64,000 nt of DNA from Euryodendron excelsum (GCA_033060915.1 CM065399.1:17594501-17658500); one strand, 5' to 3'. Positions 10,701-41,343 are shown, counted from the first letter of the stretch. Numbers and translations: made by a program. Notes: generated by a model not told the origin, from the sequence alone.

Positions 10701-13700
10701 GCAATGGTATATTCTTGAATCATATTGTGTTTTGAACGGAAGCACCTTTTTTCTTTTTCTTTTTTTTTTCCCCCGGGGGGGGGTCGGTGTTTGTTCATGT
10801 GTGTGTGCGTCTCTGCATATTTGCCCACATGCCCTAATGATTGTGTGCTCCTGATATTTTAAGTGGGTTTATTATAAAAATTGTCATGTTCCTTAATTTC
10901 TGTTATCTTGACAGGAAGCATTGCAAAAATTGGGTTTTTATTCTGGCGAAGAAGATATGGAATATTCCAGCTTCTCAAGTGGGACGGAGCGTGCTGTAAA
11001 AACTTGGCAAGTAAGTTCTGAGCTTGGTTCTATACTCAGAAAACTCCCAAGAATCATCAAGATGAAGACTAATGTGATATTTTCCTAATCAAAGTGCCAA
11101 AGCAAAGATGATCTGAATATTCACTTTTTCTCTTATTCGACTCTCTCTCCTTTACATGATTTGTGATCACATAATGACAGGCTGCATTTGATGTACCTGA
11201 AGATGGAATTATGACTGCTGAACTTCTAGAAAGGTTATACATGGAACAGCTAATTGGGGGTTCTAGCTTGGCAGTGAATACGGATACAAAAGGGAATGAT
11301 GTGACTGCTGTTCAAAAGGTTTGTGCCCATTGTCTTTCTATTAGAGAGCCTTAGTTTTAATGTGTTTTTGCTTTTGCCAGTGTCAAATTTTGAAACATTT
11401 GCTTCGTTGGTTTTTCAGTTTCATCATATTTATGCTCCATATGCTGCCATTGTGAAGCTCATATTATTTGGATAGGACATTCTAGCTTGCACACTATCAG
11501 CTCCAGTTTTATAAGACTAATACCATTAAAGTAGAGAAAAGCAATATTCAAATATATAAAACATAAAGTACAGACATAAGTAGAGTGGGCTTCAAAGTTC
11601 AAGCATGCACAAACTTTTATGAATTGGCAGCACAATGAAGAAGAAGGGCTTACCTGTAATTGGTACTTGGTAGCTGAATTGTTGTCATGTGTCTTACTTG
11701 TCGATGATGTGAGGAAGTGTATATATTGTCATGCCAAGCAAAGCCCAAGTATTTTTTCAATGATTGCACATGTATTTGTGTATACAATAATTATATTCAT
11801 TGACCTTACACAAACACCCCCTCTAACTCACGGTAGATCATGAAGCAATGGTTTTTTATGGGAAAAAGAAAATCATCTCTGAAAGTAAAAGAACCAGCAA
11901 GCCAAAATGATGACGGAGATCAGGAAGTGAAAGTATTCCAGCAGGGTAATAAGTAATGGTAGTGACCAAAATTACAGTTCTTTATATGCTTGTCACACCT
12001 GTGAAGTACCCAATTAATAGCAATATTAGAAATAAATTAGATACTCTGTTCTTTATATGCTTGTTAGACCTGTGAAGTACCCAATTAATAGCAATATTAG
12101 AAATAAATAAAATACTCTGTTCTTTAGATGCTTGATATACCTGTGACATTCCCACTCGTAAAATCAACTGAAGATGTAGTGAAACGATCTCTGCCAATGT
12201 AGCACCAAAGACACCATAACCTAGGGGGTGTCAGAATTTAATCACAGGACAATAATTGCGGCGAACAATATATTTATGGTACCTGAAGCAGGCAAGCTTT
12301 AAGAGTAGCTCCAAATGCATGCTTTTGGCTTGCATTTCTAAAAATAATTTTTATTATGTCATTCTAGGGAGTAATTTCTTGCAAACGCAAAATACAATGA
12401 AAAACTGCAGCCACCCTCATCTTTATAGCTCAAGTATGCAATGATGATTTTGAAAACCATGTGAATGTTCTGCATTATGTTCAAGTGAACTGATGGGACT
12501 TCTTTTGCCATGCAGTCACCCCTGTAATAGCCAACAATTATGGTGTCGTAAGATCTTTTTATCAGTATGTTAATTAGGTTGATACATTTCAATGATGGAA
12601 CATCTTGAATGCACGTAGAAAGACCTTCTATGCATCTTTCAAGTTAATGTGTTCATAGACAAAAAGAGAGATTCTGGTGTCCTAGTATGCTACTGGACTT
12701 AAACTTTGTCCTGGCAACATCCACATGTGAACTTTGAATGCAGAAATTGTACATTTCAATAAGTTCATCTATGCTTGTAACTAGCTGGTTGACTTCCTGG
12801 TGCAAGAAACTTGGCAACTGAGAATTACTTTTCGGAATTGGTTTGAATCTTAATGTAGCAGGCAGAGAGAGAGCGAGAATTGGGAAATTAAAAGAAATCA
12901 AAGGCCAAAGAAAAAAGGCCATCACCAGTGTTGGTTCCATCAGTTTAGGGCATGTCAGGGTGGACAGAATGTAGAATGTCAGGCTTAAATTGCATGAAGT
13001 GGCTGGGCTCGTACTCGAACCTGCATTTTCATGATTGACATCCTTAGTAGTAGCCCTTTCAGTGCATCCTAATAATGCGGTACCATTCTAATGCAATTAC
13101 TGCTAACATTGTAGGGCTTGAGGGAAAATAATGTGTAGGTACTAGAACCACCACGGAACCAAGGTAGTTTTTCAACCAAAAAAAAATGAAATTAGTAGGT
13201 TATTTTGCTTTTAGATAGTAATTTGGTTAAACAGCCTCAGTCCTTGACCTTTGTTACTGTTCATGCTAACTTATTGTCTCCATTTCAACTAATAGCTATG
13301 GTGACACTCACTGGTTGATCATGCAATGTTTTTTTTCTCTCTTCAATTGGTTATATACTAATCTGATGACCTGATGATGCTCGTTATTTTTTTGATGAAA
13401 ATGGAGTGTGTAGGTACATGGGTCACAACCCATGTGGTTGGGCACGTCACCTCCGAGGATCCTCTGAAAGGATCCTATAAGACTTAAGGATCCTCCATCA
13501 CCTTTGACTGCACCTCGTCCTCAAGGATTCTTAGGAAACATCCTCTAGCAATCCCTATTCTTGGGTCTCGAGCAGAACCCAAGAATCCATCAAGTACAAG
13601 TCATGGCATCTCTCCAACTAGCCATTATGCTCCGTACGAGACTAACCAATTGGGCATTATTGTTCGGAGATTAGGATCCATGGGATCATCAAGATGTCAA

Positions 13701-14016
13701 TCTCTCTCTTTGGAGAGATCTCTTTGACCTGCCACAATGAGAGAGAGATCCTCCAAGATGATCCAGCAATGTCAGCGAGGAAAAGAGAGCATTTAAGGAC
13801 GTCGGTCAACTCTGCACCCTGCAAATTCTGCCTACCTCAACGGATCTCGAGTGCAGTGCTGATGTTCTGAGGCTAGAGGGACAGGCCATCACCCCATCAT
13901 GAGTTGGCGCTCCTTCTCACAGCCCTTCGCCTATATAAAAGGTTGCCCTCATTCCCTTCAAAGGACAACACAAGGCTTGGAGTCCATAAATCCATCAAGC
14001 TCTCTATGATTCACTG

Positions 14017-14052
<36 letters not shown>

Positions 14053-15465
14053 GGCTGCCATTGATACTCTTCCCTCCAACTCTTTGCTTGGTTTAGTAAT
14101 CGCTTAGTGACTGTCATACTTGGTACACATACACCGACGACCACCACAGTCGCCCACAGAGTGCATAATGCATAAGCTAAACCCTGAATTTCCAATGCAA
14201 ATTTGTTGATTTCTTAAATTTTGCGGTTCCAAAATATATGTGGTTTTGATGTTGTCTAGGAGAGTGCAAATGGAGCTGCAGTTGCTTCTATAACGGAAAT
14301 TTCAGAAATTCGGCAAACAGTTGTCGAAGAAGATGGAGTTACTGAAGTTGAGGAATCTCAATGCCGAGTCTTTCTTCTTGGAGAGAACAGGTGGGAAGAA
14401 CCTTCTAGGCTTACTGGCAGGAACAAACAGAGTGGTGGAGCCAAGAGCAAGGATTCTACAACAAAGTGCCTTACTTGCCGTGGGGAGGGTCGCTTATTAT
14501 GCACAGGTACGCACGCATCTTTTTTCAATATGCTAATTACCCTGCTAATATATTTCTAAATATAACATCCAGCCACTCCAACTACTGGTATTTTTTGTAA
14601 TCCCCTCATCATTTCTCCTCTTTCATTGCTACGTTATTGTTGTTTGCATCATCACATTTGATGACATTCTGTGTAGTGGGAATTATACACATAAATAATA
14701 CCAATAGTGAGTTTGATTGTACTATTTTTGGACGTTGATTGATGGACAGTCTTGGCATCTCAAATATTGCAGAATATTGGTGAAAATAAACATGAGAATA
14801 TGCAAACATTGACCTGTGGAAATTCATGTCAATGGCTGTATGTGGTTTATTGGATGAACCCATGTGTTGAACTGCAAAAGAAAAGAAAAAAATCTAAAGA
14901 ATTTTAAAGGTGAATTTTAAAGGATCCCATAAATATTTATGTTACTTTTCAATACCATCTTAAACCATGCTGTAAAACCAGAAGATGTGAACAATTCCAA
15001 CAATCTTTGCAAAGTGCTCTCGTTTTTCAGTAGGACTTTGAACTGAATCTGGATCAGTATACTGACTGAGATGAGGTGATGGTTTTTTTATTCTTATAAA
15101 TAGATATATAAATATGTATATATAAACTGGCTTACTAGAGTTAGGTTACATGGCCCTTAAAATCAATGATGGCATTAGTAGAGTTACAGTAGCCCCTGAT
15201 TTGTCTTTAAAACCAACTTCAGCTAACATTTATTGCTTGCAGAATGTGACGGTTCAGGTGAGCCAAACATCGAACCACAGGTTAGAGGTTGTTTGACATA
15301 TTTCCATGATTTGGCTTTCTAACTCTATCCTGCTGCTATTTAAGCTTTTGATCTTATGCTTGAGTTCAGTTTTTGGAATGGGTTGATGAAGGAATGAAGT
15401 GTCCCTACTGTGAAGGCCTTGGATATACAATCTGCGATACGTGCGGAGGAAAAACAGTGGTTTAG
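7800..15465 (+). CDS. PTAC5: PTAC5-like plastid nucleoid protein, 6 exons, 405 aa
   Basis: Exons: 7800-8402, 10915-11010, 11181-11318, 14260-14506, 15243-15280, 15370-15465. All junctions are GT..AG and the frame is continuous. Residues 1-50 are Ser/Pro-rich with few acidic residues, like a plastid transit peptide. Residues 59-113 form a charged coiled coil with three RWLREEQ-type heptads. Residues 187-255 match a peptidoglycan-binding-like fold (LRKGSEGEDVRAMQ, later AVKTWQ). Residues 349-401 give four CxxC motifs (CLTC, CTEC, CPYC, CDTC), each followed by a G-rich tail: a complete DnaJ-type zinc finger without a J domain. This order matches PTAC5, known from plastid transcriptionally active chromosome preparations. 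The start at 7800 is the first in-frame ATG after the CT-rich leader; 7716 is in frame but lies close to the inferred cap site. The C-terminal zinc finger depends on exons 4-6, and the first three exons alone would lack it. The neighbour at 17280 is convergent and unrelated. Confidence 0.88.
8403..10914 (+). other. Intron 1 of the PTAC5-like gene
   Basis: A 2.5-kb intron, with GT at 8403 and AG at 10913-10914. It contains a (TA)n microsatellite at 8641-8659 and a mixed T/C/G homopolymer run near 10755-10785. I see no inserted gene; open frames such as 8873-9172 have no recognisable content. Confidence 0.7.
11978..12150. repeat. 71-bp tandem repeat, about 2.4 copies
   Basis: The units start at 11978, 12049 and 12120 (partial). 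Each begins TTCTTTAxATGCTTG and continues through ACCTGTGAAGTACCCAATT and TAGCAATATTAGAAATAAAT. The first two units differ at only a handful of positions, so the duplication is fairly recent. It lies in intron 3 of the PTAC5-like gene (11319-14259). Confidence 0.85.
13409..14158 (+). mobile_element. Solo LTR in intron 3 of the PTAC5-like gene
   Basis: A 750-bp insert begins TGTAGGTACATGG and ends CGCCCACA, with the TG..CA termini of an LTR. It is flanked by a perfect 5-bp duplication GAGTG (13404-13408 and 14159-14163). Inside is a promoter-like CTATATAAAAGG at 13931-13942, followed by a CT run (14021-14050), as expected for the U3/R/U5 layout on the plus strand. No second LTR, primer-binding site or coding sequence is next to it, so it is a solo LTR left by recombination. 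It reads in the same direction as the host gene. Confidence 0.88.
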
Positions 15466-15722
15466 GTAATATGTGCATGTAGATGTATATGTACGTATAT
15501 GTATTCATAGTCATCTGTAATTATGTGTTACTATGTATCATTCATCATACAATATTATTTATTTAGCGCATATAGAGAACTACAAATTCGTGTTACACAC
15601 TACGGAATAATTACTGAGATTTTACCTTGGGATGAGGCCATAACACTCAGAAAAAATGGATCAAAACTTTGTCATTCTTTTCCTACCATGAACGTGTCAT
15701 TTTGATATTAATGTTCTCGTTA

Positions 15723-16027
15723 GGGCTTTGTTTGGAGCTGTGAATTGGTAAGGGAAGAGCAAAAGGGAACTAAGAAGGAAAGCCATTCTCCCGTACAAAT
15801 TTTCTTAAGAAATGTTAAGAGATCATGTGTTACCTCCAACTATTGAAATTGTTAAATTAAACAATTTTACGAAATGATAAGAAACCATGAAAAAAGGAGG
15901 AATGATGCATAGAACTAAAGATTGTCAGATACATGGTATTTACTTTTTTCTCGTTGTTTTCCATGTCAATAATTTCCATCACTTTCATTTCCTTTTCCTT
16001 CACCAAATCCATTAGCCAAATAGAGCG
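15723..16027. mobile_element. Tourist/Harbinger-like MITE
   Basis: A 305-bp element with imperfect inverted ends: GGGCTTTGTTTGG at the left and, on the complement, CGCTCTATTTGG at the right. The direct flanks are TTA (15720-15722 and 16028-16030). A 3-bp TTA duplication with GGGC..TTTGG ends fits PIF/Harbinger-derived Tourist MITEs. It carries no coding sequence. Confidence 0.65.
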
Positions 16028-16752
16028 TTAGTAAAAAAGAGAAATGGAACAGACATTGTGTTATAGCATGTGAAACACCATTTATTGCTTTTCTCATGAA
16101 TCTTAACATTATTCACTCTCTTATGGCTGCATATTTTGTAATTACACAAGAACCAGTATTTATGTAAAAATTCGTGTATAATTTTATATATAAATAGTCA
16201 AAGACTGAAGAAAGAATACATATGATGACCTAATAATAAATAATAAAAAAAGGAAGAACACACACACACGAAAGAGGAACCCAAATGAAGTGAAGAAAGC
16301 AGGGTAGAGAAGTTCAACGAACGACAGGTCAGCTTGGGGAAGGGGCTTTGCAAGATATAGTTAAGAGATTTTGTAAGTTGGGTCCAACTCTTTCCTTTTA
16401 GTCGATACCCAACCCAACAGTAGTGGAAATTCCACCATCTCATGCGGGATTTTGAAATCCCATACCAATACACAAATCCCAATAAAAAGGTGCCCCAAAC
16501 ATGGGAATGGGATTTCCATTCCCATCCTTGATTACCACCATCCAAACGGGGCCTGAAAATTGGATGGAGCAACATTGTGCGAGTAAGGGAATTTTATCTT
16601 GCTCTGTTCCATGTAATTGATTTTCGTCTTTCAGATGAGTAGGCTCACATAAAGTTAAAACCACTAACCTTGTGCGTAATGTTGTTCTTGTGTTGTCAGA
16701 GACTAAAATTTACCTCACACCCATGAAAAACCTTTGCAAACCTTAATGTGGG

Positions 16753-16754
<2 letters not shown>

Positions 16755-16788
<34 letters not shown>
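16755..16788. repeat. (GA)n microsatellite
   Basis: An uninterrupted GA dinucleotide run in the convergent gap. A similar run occurs at 21541-21563 inside a GR1 intron. Confidence 0.95.
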
Positions 16789-17279
16789 CACTCTAGGAAC
16801 ATTTGGAAACAAAATTGCCTCAATCTCGTAGTTGATAAGAGAAAGGAATGAAAACTGGGCAAACATTAACGCCTCAGCTGTGGGTATGTGTGTCATCTCT
16901 GCTTCTGAAAAGAAAAGAACTCTAGGTGCATCTGGAAACAAAATTTCTTCAATCTCGTAGAGATTATAGAAGGTTTAAAAGGATGGTAGTGACTCCTACA
17001 TCAAAGAGGGACAACCTGCGAGTAAAACAGTTGAGTAGCCCATCCACATCTAATTATAAGCGGAAGTAAACAAGGACAATAACATTATTATCAGCATTCC
17101 AACTGTCTGAACAAACACTTCCATTCATCAGAGTAAAATCTTTGATTCAGCCAAAGCTCAACCAGATAACCTTCTCTTATTCTTGATTCGATTTTCTGTG
17201 TTCAGGTAATATAACATAAATTACTTTAATATTTGCCTCTTTCAATTAACAGAGTAATTTTCCTCTAATCTAGTCATAT

Positions 17280-35627
<18,348 letters not shown>

Positions 35628-36025
35628 GATTATCAAACTAAACCAAAACAAACCAAAAAGTATTAGCAAAAAACAAAGTAATATCCACATAACTAAATTT
35701 CGTTTGGCTGGCAAGAAAATAGAGGAAAACACAACAAAAGGAAGTTGGGATCCGATGTTCTTGAAAATCTCTTACACATCCAGATGACCGGCAAAAGCAC
35801 AGAGTGTAAGTTTTGAATATTCGAACTTCCAAGGCTCAAATCAATTTATTTTGATTCATTTTCTAACAGATGGATAACCTAATTGTTATTTTCTTCAATT
35901 TTCTATTTCCAACAGATTCTCATAACCAAACGAAGAAAAGAATCAAGTTAAATGGGAATGGGTTGATAAGAATACCTCTGTAAACTTGAAAATCGCCAAG
36001 TGTTCTTGAGGTTGATCTGTGAAGG
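35628..36025 (-). other. 5' untranslated region of GR1 with a leader intron
   Basis: On the minus strand a good donor (CAGAG|GTATTC, cut after 35976) and acceptor (GGTTTAG|TTTGAT, exon resuming at about 35638) frame a likely 5'-leader intron, leaving a short leader exon upstream. The ATG at 35625-35627 follows about 10 bases after the acceptor. A second in-frame ATG lies four codons further on. The splice calls are by signal only. Confidence 0.55.
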
Positions 36026-36045
36026 TGCCTCCTTTTTTTCTTCCC

Positions 36046-36054
36046 CTATATAAC
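36046..36054 (-). promoter_or_regulatory. TATA-like box of GR1
   Basis: GTTATATAG on the minus strand, about 25-30 bases upstream of the inferred start of the leader exon. It follows a pyrimidine-rich stretch on the plus strand. Position-based inference. Confidence 0.4.
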
Positions 36055-36405
36055 TTTATATCCTTTTCCAAGTCTAGGGTTTTGACGAGAACGGCAAGAA
36101 GAAAAGATTGGAAAGAGAAACAGCCACGGCAGCATTTGAACGTAGTTGGAAGGCTATATGTGGACGGAGGAAGGCGGAGCGAGAAGGCTTTGACATGGGA
36201 AAATCTCCGGTCATAATTTCTTTATTTTTTAAAACCTTTGACCAATTACGACTTTCCTCAATGCATGCCTCGTTTGGATTGGTTCTTAAGTAATTTTTTA
36301 TTATTTAGCTTTGGACATTTTTATTAACTTTTTATAGTTTTGGCTTTCAATGCATTCATAAATCTAAACCACAAGCCTACAAAAAATTGTAAAAATTAAT
36401 GGTAG
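36055..36405. other. GR1 upstream region
   Basis: Bases between the GR1 TATA-like box and the copia element. It contains a short plus-strand frame (about 36108-36293) without recognisable content and AT-rich sequence. Regulatory elements cannot be identified with confidence. The retrotransposon starts about 350 bases upstream of the inferred TATA box. Confidence 0.4.
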
Positions 36406-36798
36406 TGTTATAAAACTAAAAAAATATAAAGCAAATAAAATAACTGAAGATAAAATATAATGAATAGTTTTTCAGGAGCTGTCAAATATTCATCATATTG
36501 TTCTTTTGGAACAATTTCGAGTTGATTTTCTGGACCACTCAAGATTTTATTGATAATACAGAAATAAATAAAATACAACACGATCTTTGAGGATTTATCT
36601 ATACTTTACTTCCTTCTATCTTTTCTCTATTTTTTGTTGTACCTCAAACTATTATCCGAACTCCTATTTGTAGCGATTCGGAGCCGAGGCAGTAGGTCAG
36701 ATTCGTATTCTGCAAAAATTGATCAAGTCGGCCGAAGCAATTCTTGAACGTTCTTAGAATTTGAGGTGATGGATGAGGTCATTCATGAAGTCATAACA
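36406..36798 (-). repeat. 3' LTR of the copia element
   Basis: 393 bp, aligning along its full length with 44417-44835. Shared text includes TTTTTCAGGA.CT, GGAGTTGAT/GAGTTGAT, CTTCCTTCTAT, CTCAAACTATTA, GATCAAGTCGGCCGAA and CATGAAGTCATAACA. The two LTRs differ by many substitutions and by a pyrimidine-rich insertion in the other copy, so the insertion is old. Confidence 0.9.
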
Positions 36799-36978
36799 CT
36801 CCCCCTTGAATGACCGCAATACATATTAGGGTATGTTAAAACTATCTCATTAAAACATTGCTAGGAAAACACAGTGGGAAAAAATCTTAGTGAAGGAAAA
36901 AAGCACAGTGCTTAACTTCCCCTGTTTAATAAAACTTATTTGCTTCATGAAAGATGTCTAAGACGGCACATACCAATG

Positions 36979-38012
36979 TGTCACAGGTTGCCATCTGTGG
37001 CACGTCTGGGGCCGCAAAAGACCTTCGCGTGAAGCATGTCTAAGCATGGTTGGCTGGTGATATGGCAATCTCGTAATTTGTATTTTTTATATTTATTGAA
37101 TTTATGAATTATGACTCCTCGAGGGGGCAGGATGTTTTCTCCTATAAGTTTAGAGATGGCTTAAAATGCTATTATAAGGGGGGATCTGGTGTTGACTCTA
37201 CCACCCCTTAATGCGACCGAAAAGGACAGCACTCAAGTGAGTCCCCCAAGGGAGTGGGTGAGACTTAGGGGTTAGTTGTGGCACATGGTTACAATCATCA
37301 TGCTAGTTAAAGGGTTACATGGGCGGCATTGTGTCCGGTAGGACAAATGTTGGATATTGGCGTCGAAGATGGGGTTGTGACATTCACAACTGCTATGCCA
37401 CATCCGTACCGTGACAGGGCTTATGCTCGTAACGGATTGGGTCTCGATGTGCACACTTGCATGCAGTGTGCCTCACGTGCACTTGCGCGTTAGGTTTAAG
37501 TTTGTGCACACGACCGCTTGATTTAGCTAATATTGGTGTCGCGGGGCACTATATTGTGGGCTTAATGATTGCTATTTGGTTGTGCCTATCATTGCGTGCT
37601 ACAACCTTAACGCGAGGCGCTAAGAGCTTCATAGATGAAGGCATCGTGCCTAACGGGTGATGCTTGGCTCACGCGCATATCCGATTGCACATTGTTATCC
37701 CTGTTTGTGTTTCGAGAGGAACTAACGCTAAACACATTACTTGTCATATGTGCACGCATTTGAGAATGACGTTGTTATCGCCTATAGCTTAAGTAAGCCG
37801 TATGGCTTGAGAATTGGAGGACGGAGCTTAACAAGATGTGCAAGGCATTACAAATGGATATTGGACGAGCGCATAGTCTTATGCCTCGGTGTTTGGGTTT
37901 GGCAAGACTATTGTTTGGTGCATAGTCGCCTTACGGGTTATTTCCGCTGCGTATGATCATGGTGGGTTGCATTACTATCATCTTGTGGTGCCCGACCTAC
38001 CAGCCCTTAACA
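36979..38012 (-). mobile_element. Solo LTR nested in the copia element (family shared with 56-57 kb)
   Basis: A 1034-bp GC-richer insert. On the minus strand it starts TGTTAAGGGCTGG and ends GTGACA. The flanks CAATG (36974-36978) and TAATG (38013-38017) form a one-mismatch 5-bp duplication. It is related along its length to 56170-57127: shared text includes TCGTAATTT, GAxGGGGCA/GGGGACA, TACCACCCC.TxATG, GAGTGAGTC.CCCA and a terminal GCCCGAYCTRCCRGC. It interrupts the copia region just 3' of RNase H. The TGTCAC/GTGACA-type ends suggest Ty3/gypsy, which is inference. Confidence 0.72.
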
Positions 38013-38097
38013 TAATGCCATGCACAAGTTTCTCAAATATTGCAGTTGGTAGTGTTTTAGTAACTAAGTTTGCCAAATTATCACTTGAACGTATCTA

Positions 38098-39330
38098 CTA
38101 GACATCAATATCACCGCTTTTCTGAAAGTCATGTGTATAAAAGAACTTTTGAGAAATATGCTTCATTCTATCGTCTTTGATGTAGTCTCCCTGAAACTGT
38201 ACAATACAAGTTGCATTATCTTCGTATAATATTGTTGAGGTATCTATGATTGTTGATAATCCACAACTTTCTTAAATATGTTGAATCATGGATCTTAGCC
38301 AGATACACTCTCGGCTTGCTTCATGAATTGCAATTATCTCAGAATGATTTGAAGAAGTTGTAGTTAATGTTTGCTTCATAGATCGCCAGGATATAGCAGT
38401 ATTACCATAAGTAAACACAAACCCAATTTGAGATCGAACTTTATGTGGATCAGAAAGGTAGCCAGTGTCTGCATAGTCAATTAATTCAGGTTGTGACTCC
38501 TTTGAAAAGAATAAGCCCATATCAGTTGTCCATCATAGATAACGCAGTATATACTTAATTCCTTTCTAATGTCTTTGTGTTGGTGCATAACTATATCTTG
38601 TCAATAAATTGACAGAGAATGCTATGTTAGGTATTGTACAATTTGCAATATACATAAGAGCACCGATTGTACTAAGATATGATAGTTTAGGACCAAGAAG
38701 TTCTTCACCGTCTTCTTGGGGGCGGAAATGACCTTTCTATACATCTAGTGAACGGACAACCATTGAAAAACTTAATAGTTAAGCTTTGTCCATGTAAAAC
38801 TGCTTTAAAACCTTTTCAGCATGTACCAATTGATGGACAAGAATTTCATTTGATAAGTGCTCGATCTGTAATCCAAGACAATACTTTATTCTCCCTAAAT
38901 CTTTCATTTTAAATTTCTCTTTTAAATAATTAACAGTTTTAGTAATCTCTTTAAGAGTTTTGATAAGATTCAAATTGTCAACATAGACTGCAATGACAAC
39001 AAATTCGAATTCTGATTTCTTAATGAAAACCCATGAGTAAATTATATTGTTCACATATTTTTCTTTCAAGAGATATTCATTGAGACGATTGTATCACTTG
39101 CAACTGGATTGCTTTAACCCATATAAAGATCTTTGAAGCTTGATTGAATACAGATTTCGTGATTTTGAAATATTTGCTTCAAGCATCTTAAATCATCAGG
39201 AATTCTCATATATATGTCATTATCTAATTCCTCATATAAGTAGGCAGTCACTACATCCATTAGACGCATATCTAGTCCTTCTGAGACTGATGAACTGATC
39301 AAGAATCTGAATGCAATTGCATCCATTACA
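38098..39330 (-). pseudogene. Copia RNase H and reverse transcriptase remnants
   Basis: At 38272-38520 the minus strand encodes an RNase H stretch with LIDYADTGYLSDPHKVRSQ and HEASRECIWLRS, typical of copia. At 38779-39069 is an RT stretch with VIAVYVDNLN and FKMKDLGRIKYCLGLQIE. The catalytic YVDD motif reads YVDN (codon AAT, 38974-38976), so the RT is dead. 39114-39326 continues RT (LMDVVTAYLYEELDNDIYM) in another frame, marking a frameshift. Confidence 0.9.
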
Positions 39331-39599
39331 TAAAAGTAAGTCTCATCATAGTCAATACCAGGTCTCTGTGAGAAACCTTGTGCTCCGAGTCGGGCTTTAT
39401 ATCGTATTATTTCATTTTTTTCATTTCGCTTTCTTTTGAATACCCATTTATATCAAACTTGTTTTACATCTTCAAGTGTGTGGACTACATGTCCAAATAC
39501 TTTATGTTGTACAAACGAGTTTAATTCTGCTTCAATAGTTTTTTTTTATATTTTGGCCAATCAATTCTACATTGACATTCATCGACTGTCTGTGGTTCA

Positions 39600-41343
39600 T
39601 ATTGGCCCAAATTACAACCCAAAAGGGGGGGTGAGTTGAGTTTTTCGAAAATTAATGACAATTAAGACTAATTAAAATTAATCTAATCAATAGAACAGTG
39701 ATCAAGAGATAGATATAATGCAATGTAATCAAAGAAAAAATGAAAACAAAGCAATAGAAAACAGACCAAGAATTACCGAGGTTCAACCACAATTCATGGT
39801 CTATGTCCTCACCCCAAGATCCCTTTGAAGTCTTCCTCCATTATACAATCTCCAATTACAAAATGAATGTTGATTTACCAAGTGCGCAGCTCACTTTTAC
39901 ACAAGAATTTCTTTCCAAGTTCTTCCAGTTACTAAGTGGTTTTGTCTGAAATCCACTCCAATTTACAAGAGTTTTTCTTTTACAAGAGAATTCTCAAACT
40001 CTCACTTACAGGTATATGAAGTTGTATACACGAAATATAAACTCTCTATCAAGAGTGGATATAAAAATAAAAGCTCACTAAATGAAGACAAGAGGAATAT
40101 TCAAATTTTTCAGTTTGATCAGTTAGTGATACTTGATTTTCTAGTATCTCTTGTGTATAAATGCAGTTGGAAGCTTGTAAATAAATCTTGTATTGATTTC
40201 ATCTATTGGAGGTTGTTGAAGCTCATTTAATGCAAGTCCAATCCATTATAACATTAGAAAAACTAATTGTTATCTCCTAGGAATCGACACTTAGTTTCAT
40301 GTGTTGACACATCTGGTCTACATTTTTCAGATGTTGTCCACTGTCTCCATGTGTCGACACTTGATCATTCTATTTTTAAATTTTTGGCTTCTGTCTTCAT
40401 ATGTCGACTCTTCATTTTCATGTATCGACACATTGCCCAGAAATCTTCATTCTCTCTTCCAATGATCAAGTTCAGCTTTAGCAATACTATAAAATCTTCA
40501 AGGAGTCTTCTCTTTGGGGCACTATGATCAATTAAAGTCTTCAATTCATCAAAGTTGTCATCTATTCAATTTGGATTGAATCTATCATTTGATAATCATC
40601 TTTTCTTGATTTCCAAACTGTTAGGATTTCATTCCATCAATATTAAGCTCTTTTTCTTTGTTACCGAGCTTTCTCTTTCATTGCCGAGTTATTTCTTTCA
40701 TTGCCGAGCTATTTCTTTCATTTAGAGCTTCAAGATGCTTCATTGCCGATCTTTTCTCTTTGCTACTAATTCTTCTTTCTTCTTTAGGATCACTTCAATG
40801 AAACTTTTATAAGCTTGATGAAGTCTATTCTTGAACATCTTCATTTCTCTGAATACATATTATTTTTATTGATTCTATACATCCCAGATTAAGTCTTCAC
40901 TTGGATTCTTTGTATAGATTATGCAATTGCGTTGAATTCTCTTTTCAAACATCTTCAATCTTTTCAAAATCAAATCATCTTCAATTAATCTTTGCACACT
41001 TGATGAAGTCTTCTTTTGAACACCTTCAATCTCTTCAAATTCAAATCTACTTCATTGAGTCTATGCATACTTGATGAAATCTTTATTTGAACACCTTCAA
41101 TCTCTTCGAATGCAAATCATTTGTTTGAAGTTAGAATATGTGTCATTACTCTGTTTGGTTCATTGCATGACTATTGGTGCATTTGTTTGAACTTAGCTTG
41201 TTGTGCATCTACTTTGATATGTATTAAATTTTAAGTCTAAATTATAAACTTTATTAATCAGCACACTAATCAAATGCATTAGTAAAATAACACAAGATTT
41301 AATTATCATCAAAATCAACATGAGGATCAACCTTGAGTCAACA
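39600..41343 (-). mobile_element. Solo LTR (SIRE/Maximus-like) nested in the copia integrase/RT region
   Basis: A 1744-bp insert flanked by a perfect 5-bp duplication GTTCA (39595-39599 and 41344-41348). On the minus strand it starts TGTTGACTCAAGGTTGATCC and ends with CACCCCCCCTTTTGGGTTG followed by GGGCCAATA. A TGTTGAC start with TTTTGATGATAA soon after, and an end of the C-run/TTGGG type, are what I know of large SIRE-lineage copia LTRs. No coding region or second LTR is present. Removing it rejoins the host copia reading region. Confidence 0.82.

Larger units (their letters stand above)
15466..17279. other. Convergent intergenic gap
   Basis: The PTAC5-like gene stops at 15465 and the GR1-like gene stops at 17280 on the other strand, so both 3' untranslated regions lie here. 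The gap also holds a TTA-flanked MITE (15723-16027), an ATTCCCATTCC-type short inverted stretch near 16440-16560, and a GA microsatellite (16755-16788). After the microsatellite, an ACTCTAGG..GGAAACAAAATT..TCAATCTCGTAG block occurs near 16790 and again near 16918. No independent gene is seen. Confidence 0.65.

Noticed and set aside
36970..38100. Possible extra gene from several plus-strand frames (37457-38101)
   Set aside because: The segment is a solo LTR nested in the copia element; the frames reflect its higher GC content.
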